Source: Myxococcales bacterium
GTDB taxonomy: Bacteria > Myxococcota_A > Bradymonadia > REDH01
NCBI GenBank assembly: GCA_020633625.1
Contig: JACKDJ010000028.1
Coordinates: 1-50,920, forward strand
DNA: 50,920 bases
Direction of reading: 5' to 3'
The position numbers were made by a program, and so were the translations under genes. The notes beneath the pieces were generated by a model, which had not been told where the DNA came from, searched no databases, and worked only from the letters and a program-made list of their open reading frames with translations. Shown piece after piece: positions 1-7,605 of this stretch. Position 1 is the first letter of the stretch. Each line of letters begins with the position of its first letter.

Positions 1-38
1 TGCAGAAGACGTTCCGGGTCGTGGAGCCGAGTTGGTAG
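1..38 (+). CDS. C-terminal end of a truncated gene, unknown product
   Basis: The left edge is open in the frame starting at base 3, which gives a short tail ending Phe-Arg-Val-Val-Glu-Pro-Ser-Trp before a TAG at 36-38. Codon use is GC-rich and plausible for a coding tail, but only about 11 residues are visible, so no family can be named. It could also be a chance frame. Confidence 0.25.
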   Translation, partial: QKTFRVVEPSW

Positions 39-441
39 GTGCGGTGGGGTTGGGGGGCGGCGGTCCGTCCCCGCCGACCCCGCAGCGCTCGCCGGCTGCT
101 GCGCACGCCGAGAAAGCAAACACCGTAGGTGGCGGTTGTTCACACCGCCGACTCCCAGCGCGCCCCTGTGTCCGCCGCCTGTGAGTGTGGCAGTCGAACT
201 GCAGTTGGAGGCCCGAGTCGAGCGCTCGCTCTGGTCCGTCGGTCGCCGGTGACCTCCCCCAATGATTAGCTCACCGCGCCCCACCAACCCCAACCACCCC
301 TTGCACCCCCAAACCCCGCGCGCTAGACCCGCCGGGTCTCGCTCCCCGAGCCCCAATGCTCCCCCTCCCCCCATCCCCGCGCGCTCGCGGCCGCGCGGAC
401 GCGGCGGCGGGGCGGTGCGCGTGGCGTAGTAGGGGCGGCGC
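39..441. other. gene-free leader region, about 400 bp
   Basis: I see no convincing coding frame or RNA gene here. It holds G-runs at the left and C-rich tracts (about 280-370) at the right, plus a small hairpin with arms GCAGT/ACTGC at 190-202. A purine-rich AGGGGCGG at 431-438 sits just ahead of the TTG start at 442 and is the likely ribosome binding site. The promoter of the downstream sugar cluster probably lies here, but no clear -35/-10 pair is visible. Confidence 0.4.
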
Positions 442-1473
442 TTGAGCGGGGGTGTTGCGGCTATCGGCGTCGATGCCGGCGGTACGAAGACGGTCGGGGT
501 GCTCGTCACCCCCGATGGCGCCGTCGTCGCTCGGGCCGATGCCGGCCCCGCGAACTATCAGGATTGTGGGGCTCGGGCGGCCGAAGAGGCGCTCGGCGCC
601 GTCGTCTCAGAGCTGCGCGCGGCCGCAGAGGGCGCCGGGCTGCGGGTCACCGCTAGCGCTTGGGGACTGGCCGGTCTGGACCGTCCGCGCGACCTCGACA
701 CGCTCGACCCCCTCGTCGGACGCGTCGACCCCGCCCCCGAGCGGGCGCGGGTGCTCGTCAACGACGCGTTCCTCGCGCTGCGGGCCGGGACCACAGACGG
801 GGTCGGCGTCGCCGTCGTCTCGGGGACCGGCAGCAACTGCGTCGCCGTTGGGCCCGACCGAAAGCCGCGACGGATCGGCGGGCTCGCGTTCGAGTTCGGC
901 GACGACGGCGGCGGTGGGGATATCGGCCGCGACGGGCTGCGCGCCGCCTTTCGAGGCGACGACGGGCGCGGGCCTCGCACGCTCCTCACCCAGCTCCTGC
1001 GCGAGCGGTTCGCGCTGACGCGCCTCGACGACCTCGTCGACGCCTTCGTCGCCGACGCCGAAGCGCCGATCGGAACGTCGGCGCTCGCCCCGCTCGTCTT
1101 CGACGCCGCAAACCTCGGCGACGGGCCGGCGCTCGCCATCCTCGAGGCGGCCGGCCGCGAGCTGGCGCTCAGCGCGCGCGTCCTCGCCGCTCAGGTCTTC
1201 GCGCCAGACGCGTCGTTCGCGCTCGTGCTCGGCGGCTCCGTGCTTCAGCGCGGGCGCTCGTCCGCGATGCGCGACGCGCTGGTCGCCGACGTCCGCCGCG
1301 CGTTCCCGGCGGCGCGCCCGCACGTGCTCACCACGGCGCCCGTCGCGGGCGCCGCCCTGCTCGCCCTCGACCGCATGTTCGAGCTCGGCGACGCTCGCGG
1401 GCTCTGGCCCGATCTCGGCGCACAAGAGCGGCTCGCGCACTCGCTGCGCACCGCAACGACAGAGGCACAATGA
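442..1473 (+). CDS. BadF/BadG-type sugar kinase (N-acetylglucosamine/glucosamine kinase-like)
   Basis: This 343-residue protein belongs to the ASKHA kinase superfamily, BadF/BadG/BcrA/BcrD type, which includes N-acetylglucosamine kinases. The phosphate-1 motif GVDAGGTKT is at residues 9-17, a WGLAGLDRP segment follows near residue 74, and the second phosphate loop VVSGTGSNC is near residue 125, followed by a Gly/Asp-rich GDDGGGGDIGRDGL stretch. It would phosphorylate an amino sugar with ATP in the cytoplasm. The TTG start is chosen because AGGGGCGG lies just upstream and the phosphate-1 motif needs a short N-terminus. Its stop overlaps the next start (ATGA), so it is coupled to a GH4 glycosidase. 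Together they suggest uptake or recycling of GlcNAc-containing material such as chitin or cell wall. The exact sugar is inferred. Confidence 0.8.
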   Translation: MSGGVAAIGVDAGGTKTVGVLVTPDGAVVARADAGPANYQDCGARAAEEALGAVVSELRAAAEGAGLRVTASAWGLAGLDRPRDLDTLDPLVGRVDPAPERARVLVNDAFLALRAGTTDGVGVAVVSGTGSNCVAVGPDRKPRRIGGLAFEFGDDGGGGDIGRDGLRAAFRGDDGRGPRTLLTQLLRERFALTRLDDLVDAFVADAEAPIGTSALAPLVFDAANLGDGPALAILEAAGRELALSARVLAAQVFAPDASFALVLGGSVLQRGRSSAMRDALVADVRRAFPAARPHVLTTAPVAGAALLALDRMFELGDARGLWPDLGAQERLAHSLRTATTEAQ

Positions 1474-2747
1474 AGCTCGCGGTCATCGGCGGCGGAAGCA
1501 CATACACACCCGAGCTCTTGTCCGGGATCATCGCCCGCGGCGCCGAGCTCGGGATCGACTACGTGACGCTGCACGACCCGCGGCCGGACCGGCGCGCGCC
1601 GGTCGCCGCCTTCTGCCGTCGCCTCGCCGACGCGGGCGGGGCGTCGTGGCTGCGGATCGACGACACCGACGTCCTCGACGATGCCCTCGCCGGCGCCTCG
1701 TTCGTTGTCATTCAGATCCGCGTCGGCGGCCAGGCTGGTCGCCACGAAGACATCATGCTCGGCCTTCGCCACGGGCTGATCGGTCAAGAGACCACCGGCG
1801 TCGGCGGCTTCGCCAAGGCGCTCCGCACGGTCCCCGCCGTGCTCGCGATCGCGGAGCGCGCACGCGAGGTCTGCCCCGACGCGTGGATCCTGAACTTCAC
1901 GAACCCGGCCGGCCTCGTCACCGAAGCGCTGCTGCGCCGCGGCTTCGAGAAGACCGTCGGGCTGTGCAACGTCCCGATCGAGATGCACATGGAGCTCGCC
2001 AAGCTCCTCGGCGTCGAGCCGTCTGCCGTCGAGCTCGACTGGGTCGGCCTGAACCACCTCGGCTGGGTCCGCCGCGTGCTCGTCGACGGCGCCGACGTGC
2101 TTCCGTCGCTCCTGGCCCAGGTCGAGGCCGGTGTGCCCGGTCCCGCAAACATCCCCGAGATCGCCTATCCGCCCGGACTCCTCGCCGCGCTCGGCATGAT
2201 CCCGTCGTCGTACGTGCGCTACTTCTACCTGCCGAGCGAGATGCTCGCGGAGCTGCAGGCGGCCAAGCGGACGCGCGCGCAGGAGGTGGCCGAGCTCGAG
2301 GAGGCGCTGCTCTCAGGGTACGCGGACCCGACGACGCCGGCGGTGCTGCCGCCGCTGCTCAGCAAGCGCGGAGGCGCGTGGTACTCGCGCCTCGCCGTCG
2401 ACGTGCTCGCTGCCCTCACGTCGCCGGAACCGACGGTCCACATCGTCAACACGACGAACGCTGGCGCCGTCCCGGAGCTTCCGGCGGACGCGTCGGTCGA
2501 GGTCCCGTGCGCGATCTCGCGCGACGGCGTGACCCCGCTCCCGCGTGGCGCCGTCGAGGAGTCGATCCTCGGGCTGATCCGCCAGGTGAAGTCGTACGAG
2601 CGGCTCGCCATCGACACGGCGCTCGACCCCCGCCGCGGTCACGCGCTGCTGGCGCTGCTCGCGCACCCGCTGGTCCCCGACGCCCGCGTCGCGGCGGCGG
2701 TCGTCGACGATCTCGTCGCACGCGGCTTGGTCCAGGACGCTCCATGA
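1470..2747 (+). CDS. family 4 glycoside hydrolase (6-phospho-beta-glucosidase type)
   Basis: This is a GH4 enzyme of 425 residues, close to the usual family length. GH4 enzymes use NAD+ and a divalent metal to cleave glycosides, often 6-phosphorylated, by an oxidation-elimination route. The dinucleotide loop GGGSTYTPEL is at residues 7-16 and NFTNPAG near 141. The metal ligands are visible as Cys in CNVPI (about 166) and His in GLNHLGW (about 196). The start is fixed by the ATGA overlap with the upstream kinase gene and by the need for the Rossmann loop at the N-terminus. It also overlaps the downstream permease start by ATGA. Substrate (phospho-beta-glucoside or an amino-sugar disaccharide) is not readable from sequence, but the kinase neighbour favours amino sugars. 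Confidence 0.9.
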   Translation: MKLAVIGGGSTYTPELLSGIIARGAELGIDYVTLHDPRPDRRAPVAAFCRRLADAGGASWLRIDDTDVLDDALAGASFVVIQIRVGGQAGRHEDIMLGLRHGLIGQETTGVGGFAKALRTVPAVLAIAERAREVCPDAWILNFTNPAGLVTEALLRRGFEKTVGLCNVPIEMHMELAKLLGVEPSAVELDWVGLNHLGWVRRVLVDGADVLPSLLAQVEAGVPGPANIPEIAYPPGLLAALGMIPSSYVRYFYLPSEMLAELQAAKRTRAQEVAELEEALLSGYADPTTPAVLPPLLSKRGGAWYSRLAVDVLAALTSPEPTVHIVNTTNAGAVPELPADASVEVPCAISRDGVTPLPRGAVEESILGLIRQVKSYERLAIDTALDPRRGHALLALLAHPLVPDARVAAAVVDDLVARGLVQDAP

Positions 2748-4564
2748 CCGTCGAGGCGTGGTACACGCTGGGTGTACTGATCCTGATGTTCGCGGGGTTG
2801 TTCAAGGAGTACGTCGGCCCCGACTTCGTCGTCTTTGGCGCGCTCGTCGCGCTGTGGACCGGCGGGGTCGTCGACACGACCGAGGCGCTGTCGGGCTTCA
2901 GCAACTCGATGGTCATCGCGATCGCCCTCCTCTTCATCGTCTCGGCCGCGATGCGAGAGACCGGCGCGCTGATGTTGCTCACCAACCGTCTGCTCGGTGG
3001 AGTCTCGTCCGAGCCGGGTCGTGCCCTCCCTCGACTCCTCATCCCGACCGCCGTCTTCTCGAGCTTCATGAACAACACGCCGCTCGTCGCGATGCTCACC
3101 CCGGTGATCCGGGACTGGGCGGTGCGCAACAAGCGGGCGCCGTCGAAGTTCCTGATCCCGATCTCGTACGCCACAATCCTCGGCGGCACGTGCACCCTGA
3201 TCGGCACGTCGACGAACCTTACCGTGTCTGGTCTCGTCCAGGCCGCGGGACACCCGCCGTTCGGGATGTTCGAGCTCAGCCCCGTCGGCGTCCCCGCGAC
3301 GATCGCCGGACTCATCTTCCTGACGACGTTTGGGCACCGACTGCTCCCGGCGCGAAAGACCCCCGATGACATGCGCGGCGAGGCGGACCGCGAGTACAGC
3401 GTCGTTCTCGTTGTCACCGACGCGTACCCGATGGTCGGAAAGACGGTCGCCGAGGCAGGGCTGCGCAGCCTGTCGGGCCTGTACCTTGCGGAGATCGTGC
3501 GCGGACCGCGGCGGATCGTGCCCGTGACGCCAAACACGCGCATCGCCAAGGGCGACCGGCTGGTGTTGTTCGGTCTCGTCGACACCGTGGTCGAGCTGCG
3601 AAAGACGCAGGGGCTCGTCCCGCTGACCGACGCCGACGACGAGCCACATGGGGATCCGCGGCCGACGACAGACGCCCCGGAGCGGGTGGTCGCCAGCGAC
3701 GTCGATCTGTTCGAGGTCGTCATCTCGGCGAACTCACCACTCGTCGGACAGACGCTCCGCGACGCGGGGTTCCGCCGCCGCTACGACGCGGCCGTCATCG
3801 CGATACATCGCAACGGCCAGCGGATGAACCAGAAGCTCGGCGACGTCGTCATGCGGCCGGGCGACACGCTCATGGTCGAGGCGTCTGCGGGCTTTCGCCG
3901 CGCCTGGGCCAACTCGACGCACTTCTACTTGGTGTCGCAGGTCGAAGAGGCGGTGCGCCCGCGCTACGCGCTCGCGAACTTCGCGCTGCTCGTGCTGATC
4001 GCGATGGTCGTGCTCGTGACCGCGAAGCTCCTGCCGATCGCGAAGGCGGCCGCCGTCGCGGCCGTGCTGCTCGTGTGGTTCCGCTGCATCCGGCCCGAAG
4101 AGGCCCGGCGCTCGGTCGACCTGTCGGTCCTGCTGATCATCGCGTCTGCGTTCGGGATTTCGGCCGCGGTGACGAACAGCGGGCTCGCCGACGTGCTCGC
4201 GCACGGCATCGTCTCGATGATCGGCGGCAAGGGACCGTTCTTCGCGCTCGCGTTGATCTACGTCGCGACCGTCTTTGCGACCGAGGCGCTGTCGAACGCC
4301 GCCGCCGCCGCGCTCATCGTGCCAATCGCGCTCTCGACGGCGGCGCAGCTCGGCGTGGACCATCGACCCTTCGCGATCGCCGTCACGCTCGCCGCGAGCA
4401 TGAGCTTCATCACGCCGGTCGGGTATCAGTGCAACCTGATCGTCTACGGCCCCGGCGGTTACAAGTTCGGTGACTTCGCGCGGATCGGCATCCCCATGTC
4501 GCTGCTCTGCTTCGCGGTCGCGATGATCACGATCCCGATCTTCTGGCCCCTTCGGGCGGGATAG
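2744..4564 (+). CDS. SLC13/DASS-type permease with two RCK_C (TrkA-C) domains
   Basis: A 606-residue inner-membrane transporter of the SLC13 divalent anion:sodium symporter family. The N-terminal half has hydrophobic helices and the motifs NNTPLVAM and GTSTNLTVSG. Two TrkA-C/RCK_C regulatory domains lie in the cytoplasmic middle (roughly 216-292 and 319-385). The second half repeats the fold with EALSNAAAAALIVPIA and TPVGYQCNLIVYGPG. Family members carry sulfate, dicarboxylates or related anions. The RCK_C pair is typical of the bacterial SLC13/CitT-RCK subgroup. Its ATG overlaps the GH4 stop, so it is probably the last gene of the sugar operon, although an anion transporter is not an obvious partner for a sugar kinase and a glycosidase. 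Substrate is unknown. Confidence 0.88.
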   Translation: MTVEAWYTLGVLILMFAGLFKEYVGPDFVVFGALVALWTGGVVDTTEALSGFSNSMVIAIALLFIVSAAMRETGALMLLTNRLLGGVSSEPGRALPRLLIPTAVFSSFMNNTPLVAMLTPVIRDWAVRNKRAPSKFLIPISYATILGGTCTLIGTSTNLTVSGLVQAAGHPPFGMFELSPVGVPATIAGLIFLTTFGHRLLPARKTPDDMRGEADREYSVVLVVTDAYPMVGKTVAEAGLRSLSGLYLAEIVRGPRRIVPVTPNTRIAKGDRLVLFGLVDTVVELRKTQGLVPLTDADDEPHGDPRPTTDAPERVVASDVDLFEVVISANSPLVGQTLRDAGFRRRYDAAVIAIHRNGQRMNQKLGDVVMRPGDTLMVEASAGFRRAWANSTHFYLVSQVEEAVRPRYALANFALLVLIAMVVLVTAKLLPIAKAAAVAAVLLVWFRCIRPEEARRSVDLSVLLIIASAFGISAAVTNSGLADVLAHGIVSMIGGKGPFFALALIYVATVFATEALSNAAAAALIVPIALSTAAQLGVDHRPFAIAVTLAASMSFITPVGYQCNLIVYGPGGYKFGDFARIGIPMSLLCFAVAMITIPIFWPLRAG

Positions 4565-4566
4565 GC

Positions 4567-6351
4567 GTGAGCGGGATAGGCGTGCCGCCCGTCGAGGTCG
4601 CGCGGATCGGCCGGTGGTTCGCACGCGGCCGCTGCCTCGGCACCGAGGAGAACTCCGGCGAGACCTACCTCGTCGCGCGGACGGCGCCCGGCGAGCGGGT
4701 GACCGTCAAGCGGACGATGCGAGCAGGCCGTCGCTACCCGATCGCCGACGAGGTGATCGAGGCATCGCCGGATCGTGTCCCGCCAATGTGCCCTCATTAC
4801 GCAACCTGCTCCGGCTGCGACCTGCTGCACTTGCGCGAGGAGGCCGCGGCAGAGGTGAAGCGATCGACAGTCGTCGAGGTGCTCGAGCGGCTGGCTGGCG
4901 TTCCCGGCGCCGAGCCGGAGCTCGTCGGCAGCGAGGCCCGCGGCGACCATCGGGTCCGCGCGCGGCTGGCGGTGGTCTACACTACCGACGGTAGTTTCGG
5001 CGCGGGCGCGTCGGCGCACCCCACTACCGAGGGTAGTTTCGGCGTCGGCGGGGCGGCGTACTCCACTACCGAGGGTAATGTCGGCGTCGCTGGCTCGGCG
5101 GGCGCCACTACCGACGGTAATGTCGGTGGCCTCCGCTCGGCGCACCCCACTCCCGAGGGTAATGTCGGCGGCCTCCGCTCGGCGCACCCCACTCCCGACG
5201 GTAATGTCGGTGGCCTCCGCTCGGCGCACCCCACTCCCGAGGGTAATGTCGGTGGCCTCCGCTCGGCGCACCCCACTCCCGAGGGTAATGTCGGTGGCCG
5301 CCGCTCGGCGCACCCCACTCCCGAGGGTAATGTCAGCGGCCTCGACTCGGCGCACCCCACGCCCGAGGGTAATGTCAGGGGCGGCGCGTCGGTGCACCCC
5401 ACTCCCGAGGGTAATGTCAGGGGCGGCGGCTCGGCCTTCGCCACTCCCGACGGTAGTGGGCAGCCCCCCGGGCTCGGGCTCCGACGGCTCGACGGCTCCC
5501 TCGGTCGCGTCGCCGACTGCCCCGCGAGCTCGCCTCGCGTCAGAGCGGCGCTCCTGTGGGTCGAGGGCTGGCTCTCCGGGGCGCGGCGTCTCTCGCTCGA
5601 TGACGTCGAGGTGATCGAAGGCGTTGAAGGAGTCGCCGTCGTGTTCGGCGGCGCGGACGCCGCGGCGGCGGCCGAGCGGCTCGGCGCGGAATTGGCGTCG
5701 ACAGAGGCCTCCGATCTCGGCGCACGCGCCCACCCGATCGTCGCCGTCGCGTCGCGTGGCGACGCCGGAGTCACCGTTGCGCGCGGCACCTGGCCTGCGC
5801 AGCTCCCCGTGGGAGACATCTCGCTCTCCACCGGCCCGGGAGCCTGGGTCCAGCCATCCCCGCCGCGAGCCGCTGCGCTCGTCGCCTGGGTCGAGGACGC
5901 GCTGGGCGCGCCAGCCTCCGTCTTCGACGCGACGTGCGGCACCGGAACGCTCACGCTTGCCCTCGCGCGACGCGGCGCGCGCGTCCTCGCCGCCGACGCG
6001 AGCTGGGAGGCCGTTCAGAGCACCGCCCGCGCGGCCGCGGCCGCGGGATACGCGGTCGAGACGCGCGGAGGTCGCGTGCAGACCCTCGCCCCGCGGCTGC
6101 ACGCGGCCGGCGAGCGGTTCGACGCCGTCATCGTGAACCCCATGCGTGAGCCCATCGGCGACGCCACGATGCAGGCGCTCGGAGCCATCGCCCGGCACCG
6201 CGTCCTCGTGCTTGCCCCGGCACCCGCCGCGGGCGCTCGAGACGTTCGCGCGCTTGTCGACGCCGGCTGGGAGGTCGAGAGGATCGCCGCCGTCAACCTT
6301 CACCCCGGCACTGCCGCCGTCATGCTGGGCGCGGTGCTCCGGCGTCGCTGA
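4567..6351 (+). CDS. RlmD/TrmA-like RNA methyltransferase homologue with a 42-bp repeat insertion, probably inactive for m5U
   Basis: This 594-residue protein has the layout of the m5U RNA methyltransferase family. A TRAM-like N-terminal domain comes first, then an iron-sulfur Cys set (CX5CX2C at Cys75, Cys81 and Cys84, with a fourth Cys near 318), then a SAM-binding Rossmann domain with DATCGTGTLTLALA near 455. Residues about 139-298 are a tandem 14-residue repeat inserted in the beta-hairpin of the central domain. At the catalytic end the usual DPPR is VNPMR, and the YVSCNP cysteine loop is replaced by VLVLAPAPAAGARDV, so the nucleophilic Cys is missing, as is the final H-[VI]-E glutamate. 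I infer it cannot do classical m5U methylation. A 15-bp direct duplication (4557-4585) copies the GTG start, so 4567 and 4582 are both candidates. Confidence 0.75.
   Translation: MSGIGVPPVEVARIGRWFARGRCLGTEENSGETYLVARTAPGERVTVKRTMRAGRRYPIADEVIEASPDRVPPMCPHYATCSGCDLLHLREEAAAEVKRSTVVEVLERLAGVPGAEPELVGSEARGDHRVRARLAVVYTTDGSFGAGASAHPTTEGSFGVGGAAYSTTEGNVGVAGSAGATTDGNVGGLRSAHPTPEGNVGGLRSAHPTPDGNVGGLRSAHPTPEGNVGGLRSAHPTPEGNVGGRRSAHPTPEGNVSGLDSAHPTPEGNVRGGASVHPTPEGNVRGGGSAFATPDGSGQPPGLGLRRLDGSLGRVADCPASSPRVRAALLWVEGWLSGARRLSLDDVEVIEGVEGVAVVFGGADAAAAAERLGAELASTEASDLGARAHPIVAVASRGDAGVTVARGTWPAQLPVGDISLSTGPGAWVQPSPPRAAALVAWVEDALGAPASVFDATCGTGTLTLALARRGARVLAADASWEAVQSTARAAAAAGYAVETRGGRVQTLAPRLHAAGERFDAVIVNPMREPIGDATMQALGAIARHRVLVLAPAPAAGARDVRALVDAGWEVERIAAVNLHPGTAAVMLGAVLRRR
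4981..5460 (+). repeat. 42-bp coding tandem array, twelve units
   Basis: Units begin at 4981, 5023, 5065, 5107, 5149, 5191, 5233, 5275, 5317, 5359, 5401 and 5443, spaced exactly 42 bp; the last is partial. Each starts with an ACTACCG/ACTCCCG core, followed by (A/G)(C/G)GGTA(A/G)T. The first unit contains a perfect odd palindrome, ACTACCGACGGTAGT. Units are read in the host gene as 14 residues, roughly T-P-E-G-N-V-G-G-L-R-S-A-H-P. Outer units are more diverged than central ones, as in a growing minisatellite. Five of the six frames of the consensus unit have no stop. A related array is at 47573-47876. Confidence 0.95.
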
Positions 6352-6438
6352 CGCGATATCAGGCACGAGCGCGGAGCCGGTTGCCCGCCGGGCCCGGGTG
6401 TGCGAGTCCCCACGCAACTCGGCGGCACGGAGGCAGAC

Positions 6439-7245
6439 GTGGAGAAGCGGTTCGCAGGAAAGGTGGCCTGGATCACGGGCGGTGGCAGCGGAATCGGGCG
6501 CGCGCTCGCCGTCGAGCTCGCCCGCAACGGCGCAGACGTCGCCGTCTCAGGGCGCCGCGCCGACCGGCTGTCCGAAGCCGTCGCGGCCTGCGAGGCCGAA
6601 GGGGTCCGCGCGATCGCCGTGCCCTGCGACGTCACGCAAGAGGACAGTGTGCAGGCAGCCGTCGCGTCTGTCGTCGCGCAGCTCGGCCGACTCGACGTCG
6701 CCGTCGCGAACGCCGGCTTCGGTGTCTCAGGCGCCGTCGTCGACGTGAGCGCCGACGAGTGGCGCCGTCAGCTCGACACCAACGTCGTCGGCGTCGCGAT
6801 GACCGCGCGGCACGCCGTCCCCGAGCTCGAGAAGACCCGCGGGCGACTCGTCGTCGTCGGCTCCGTCTCCGGCACGATCTCCGTGCCCGGCAGCGGCGCC
6901 TACTCGGCTTCGAAGTACGCCGTCCGGTCGCTCGCGCAGACGCTCTCGATCGAGCTCGCCCCCCGCGGCGTCTCGTGCACGCTGATCCAGCCAGGCTTCG
7001 TCGAGAGCGAGATCGCCAAGGTCGACAACCGCGGCGAATACAAGGAGAGCCGCAAAGACCGGCGCCCCGCAAAGCTCATGTGGAAGGCCGACGACGCAGC
7101 CCGCGTCATGGTGCGCGCCATCGACCGCCGCGCTCGCGAGTACACCTTCACCGCGCACGGCAAGGCGGCCGCGTTCCTCGGGATGCACTTCCCAGGGCTC
7201 GTCCACCTCGCCCTCTCCCGCTCCGGCGCCAAGCCCCGCGGCTAG
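6439..7245 (+). CDS. short-chain dehydrogenase/reductase (SDR)
   Basis: A classical SDR oxidoreductase of 268 residues acting on an unknown alcohol or ketone with NAD(P)H. The cofactor loop TGGGSGIG begins at residue 13. The structural NAG motif is present (ANAGFG), the catalytic Ser lies in VGSVSG, and the catalytic pair YSASK is at residues 155-159. The GTG at 6439 is preferred to the GTG at 6400 because GGAGG at 6429-6433 is correctly spaced and it puts the cofactor loop at the usual place. The C-terminal third (arm near RRAREYTF and HFPGLVHLAL) resembles SDRs acting on lipid-like substrates, but that is weak. It stands alone, followed by a long gene-free island. Confidence 0.9.
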   Translation: MEKRFAGKVAWITGGGSGIGRALAVELARNGADVAVSGRRADRLSEAVAACEAEGVRAIAVPCDVTQEDSVQAAVASVVAQLGRLDVAVANAGFGVSGAVVDVSADEWRRQLDTNVVGVAMTARHAVPELEKTRGRLVVVGSVSGTISVPGSGAYSASKYAVRSLAQTLSIELAPRGVSCTLIQPGFVESEIAKVDNRGEYKESRKDRRPAKLMWKADDAARVMVRAIDRRAREYTFTAHGKAAAFLGMHFPGLVHLALSRSGAKPRG

Positions 7246-7251
7246 CCCACC

Positions 7252-7314
7252 GGACCCGCCGGGCTCTGCCCGGACCCGCCGGGCTCTGCCCGGACCCGCC
7301 GGGGCTCTGCCCCG
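7252..7314. repeat. three tandem REP-like hairpins
   Basis: A unit of 20 bp, GGACCCGCCGGGCTCTGCCC, starts at 7252 and 7272, with a slightly longer copy at 7292. In each unit CCGGGC and GCCCGG can pair around a TCT loop, so the transcript would carry three successive hairpins just after the SDR stop. There is no T-run. This looks like a REP/BIME-type intergenic element that could protect the mRNA 3' end or block transcription. Confidence 0.75.
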
Positions 7315-7321
7315 GACCCCG

Positions 7322-7342
7322 GCAGGAAACTGAGTTTCCTGC
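7322..7342. repeat. perfect 21-nt palindrome
   Basis: Arms GCAGGAAACT and AGTTTCCTGC flank a single central G, giving a perfect inverted repeat directly after the three REP-like hairpins. With so small a loop it is more like a protein-binding palindrome or the terminal part of a REP-like element than an RNA hairpin. Confidence 0.7.
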
Positions 7343-7459
7343 ACCTTCCTTTCTTGGGGATTTGAGGGGAGCGGGTGGAGGGGCCGCTTTGGTGGCGTGG
7401 GTGTGCGGAAGGGCGCTGCTTTGGCGCACATGCGCGCCTGTGCGCGGGCTGCGCTGGAG

Positions 7460-7495
7460 TGTGCGCACAGTGTTCGCGCACAGTTTTCGCACAGA
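7460..7495 (+). promoter_or_regulatory. cluster of GCACAG repeats, possible enhancer site for the -24/-12 promoter
   Basis: TGTGCGCACA at 7460-7469 is a perfect 10-bp palindrome. It is followed by two related copies, TTCGCGCACAG and TTTTCGCACAG, giving three in-phase repeats in 36 bp. They lie about 110-145 bp upstream of the predicted start of the sigma54-type transcript, the usual place for an activator-binding site. No specific regulator can be assigned. Confidence 0.4.
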
Positions 7496-7578
7496 GTGCG
7501 GCGGCGCGGCCGGGTGGGTGATTCGCGTAAGTGGCTGAAATCGCGTTCGTGATCTCCAGGGCGTTCGCAGATCCTCTG

Positions 7579-7594
7579 TTGGCACGCATCGTGC
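7579..7594 (+). promoter_or_regulatory. sigma54-type (-24/-12) promoter
   Basis: TTGGCACG (7579-7586) followed four bases later by GTGC (7591-7594) matches the sigma54 consensus TTGGCACG-N4-TTGC at all but one position. The invariant GG (7581-7582) and GC (7593-7594) are exactly 10 bases apart, as required. Transcription would begin near 7606. No open reading frame with a ribosome site starts shortly downstream, whereas a strong terminator does follow at 7695-7750. Confidence 0.6.
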
Positions 7595-7605
7595 GAATGG
7601 AGTCC

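Noticed and set aside
180..230. tRNA-like hairpin near the left edge
   Set aside because: Only one 5-bp hairpin is seen. There are no acceptor, anticodon or T arms.
4981..5460. CRISPR array
   Set aside because: The units are contiguous with no unique spacers, the period is a multiple of three, and the array is read through in a gene. There are no Cas genes.
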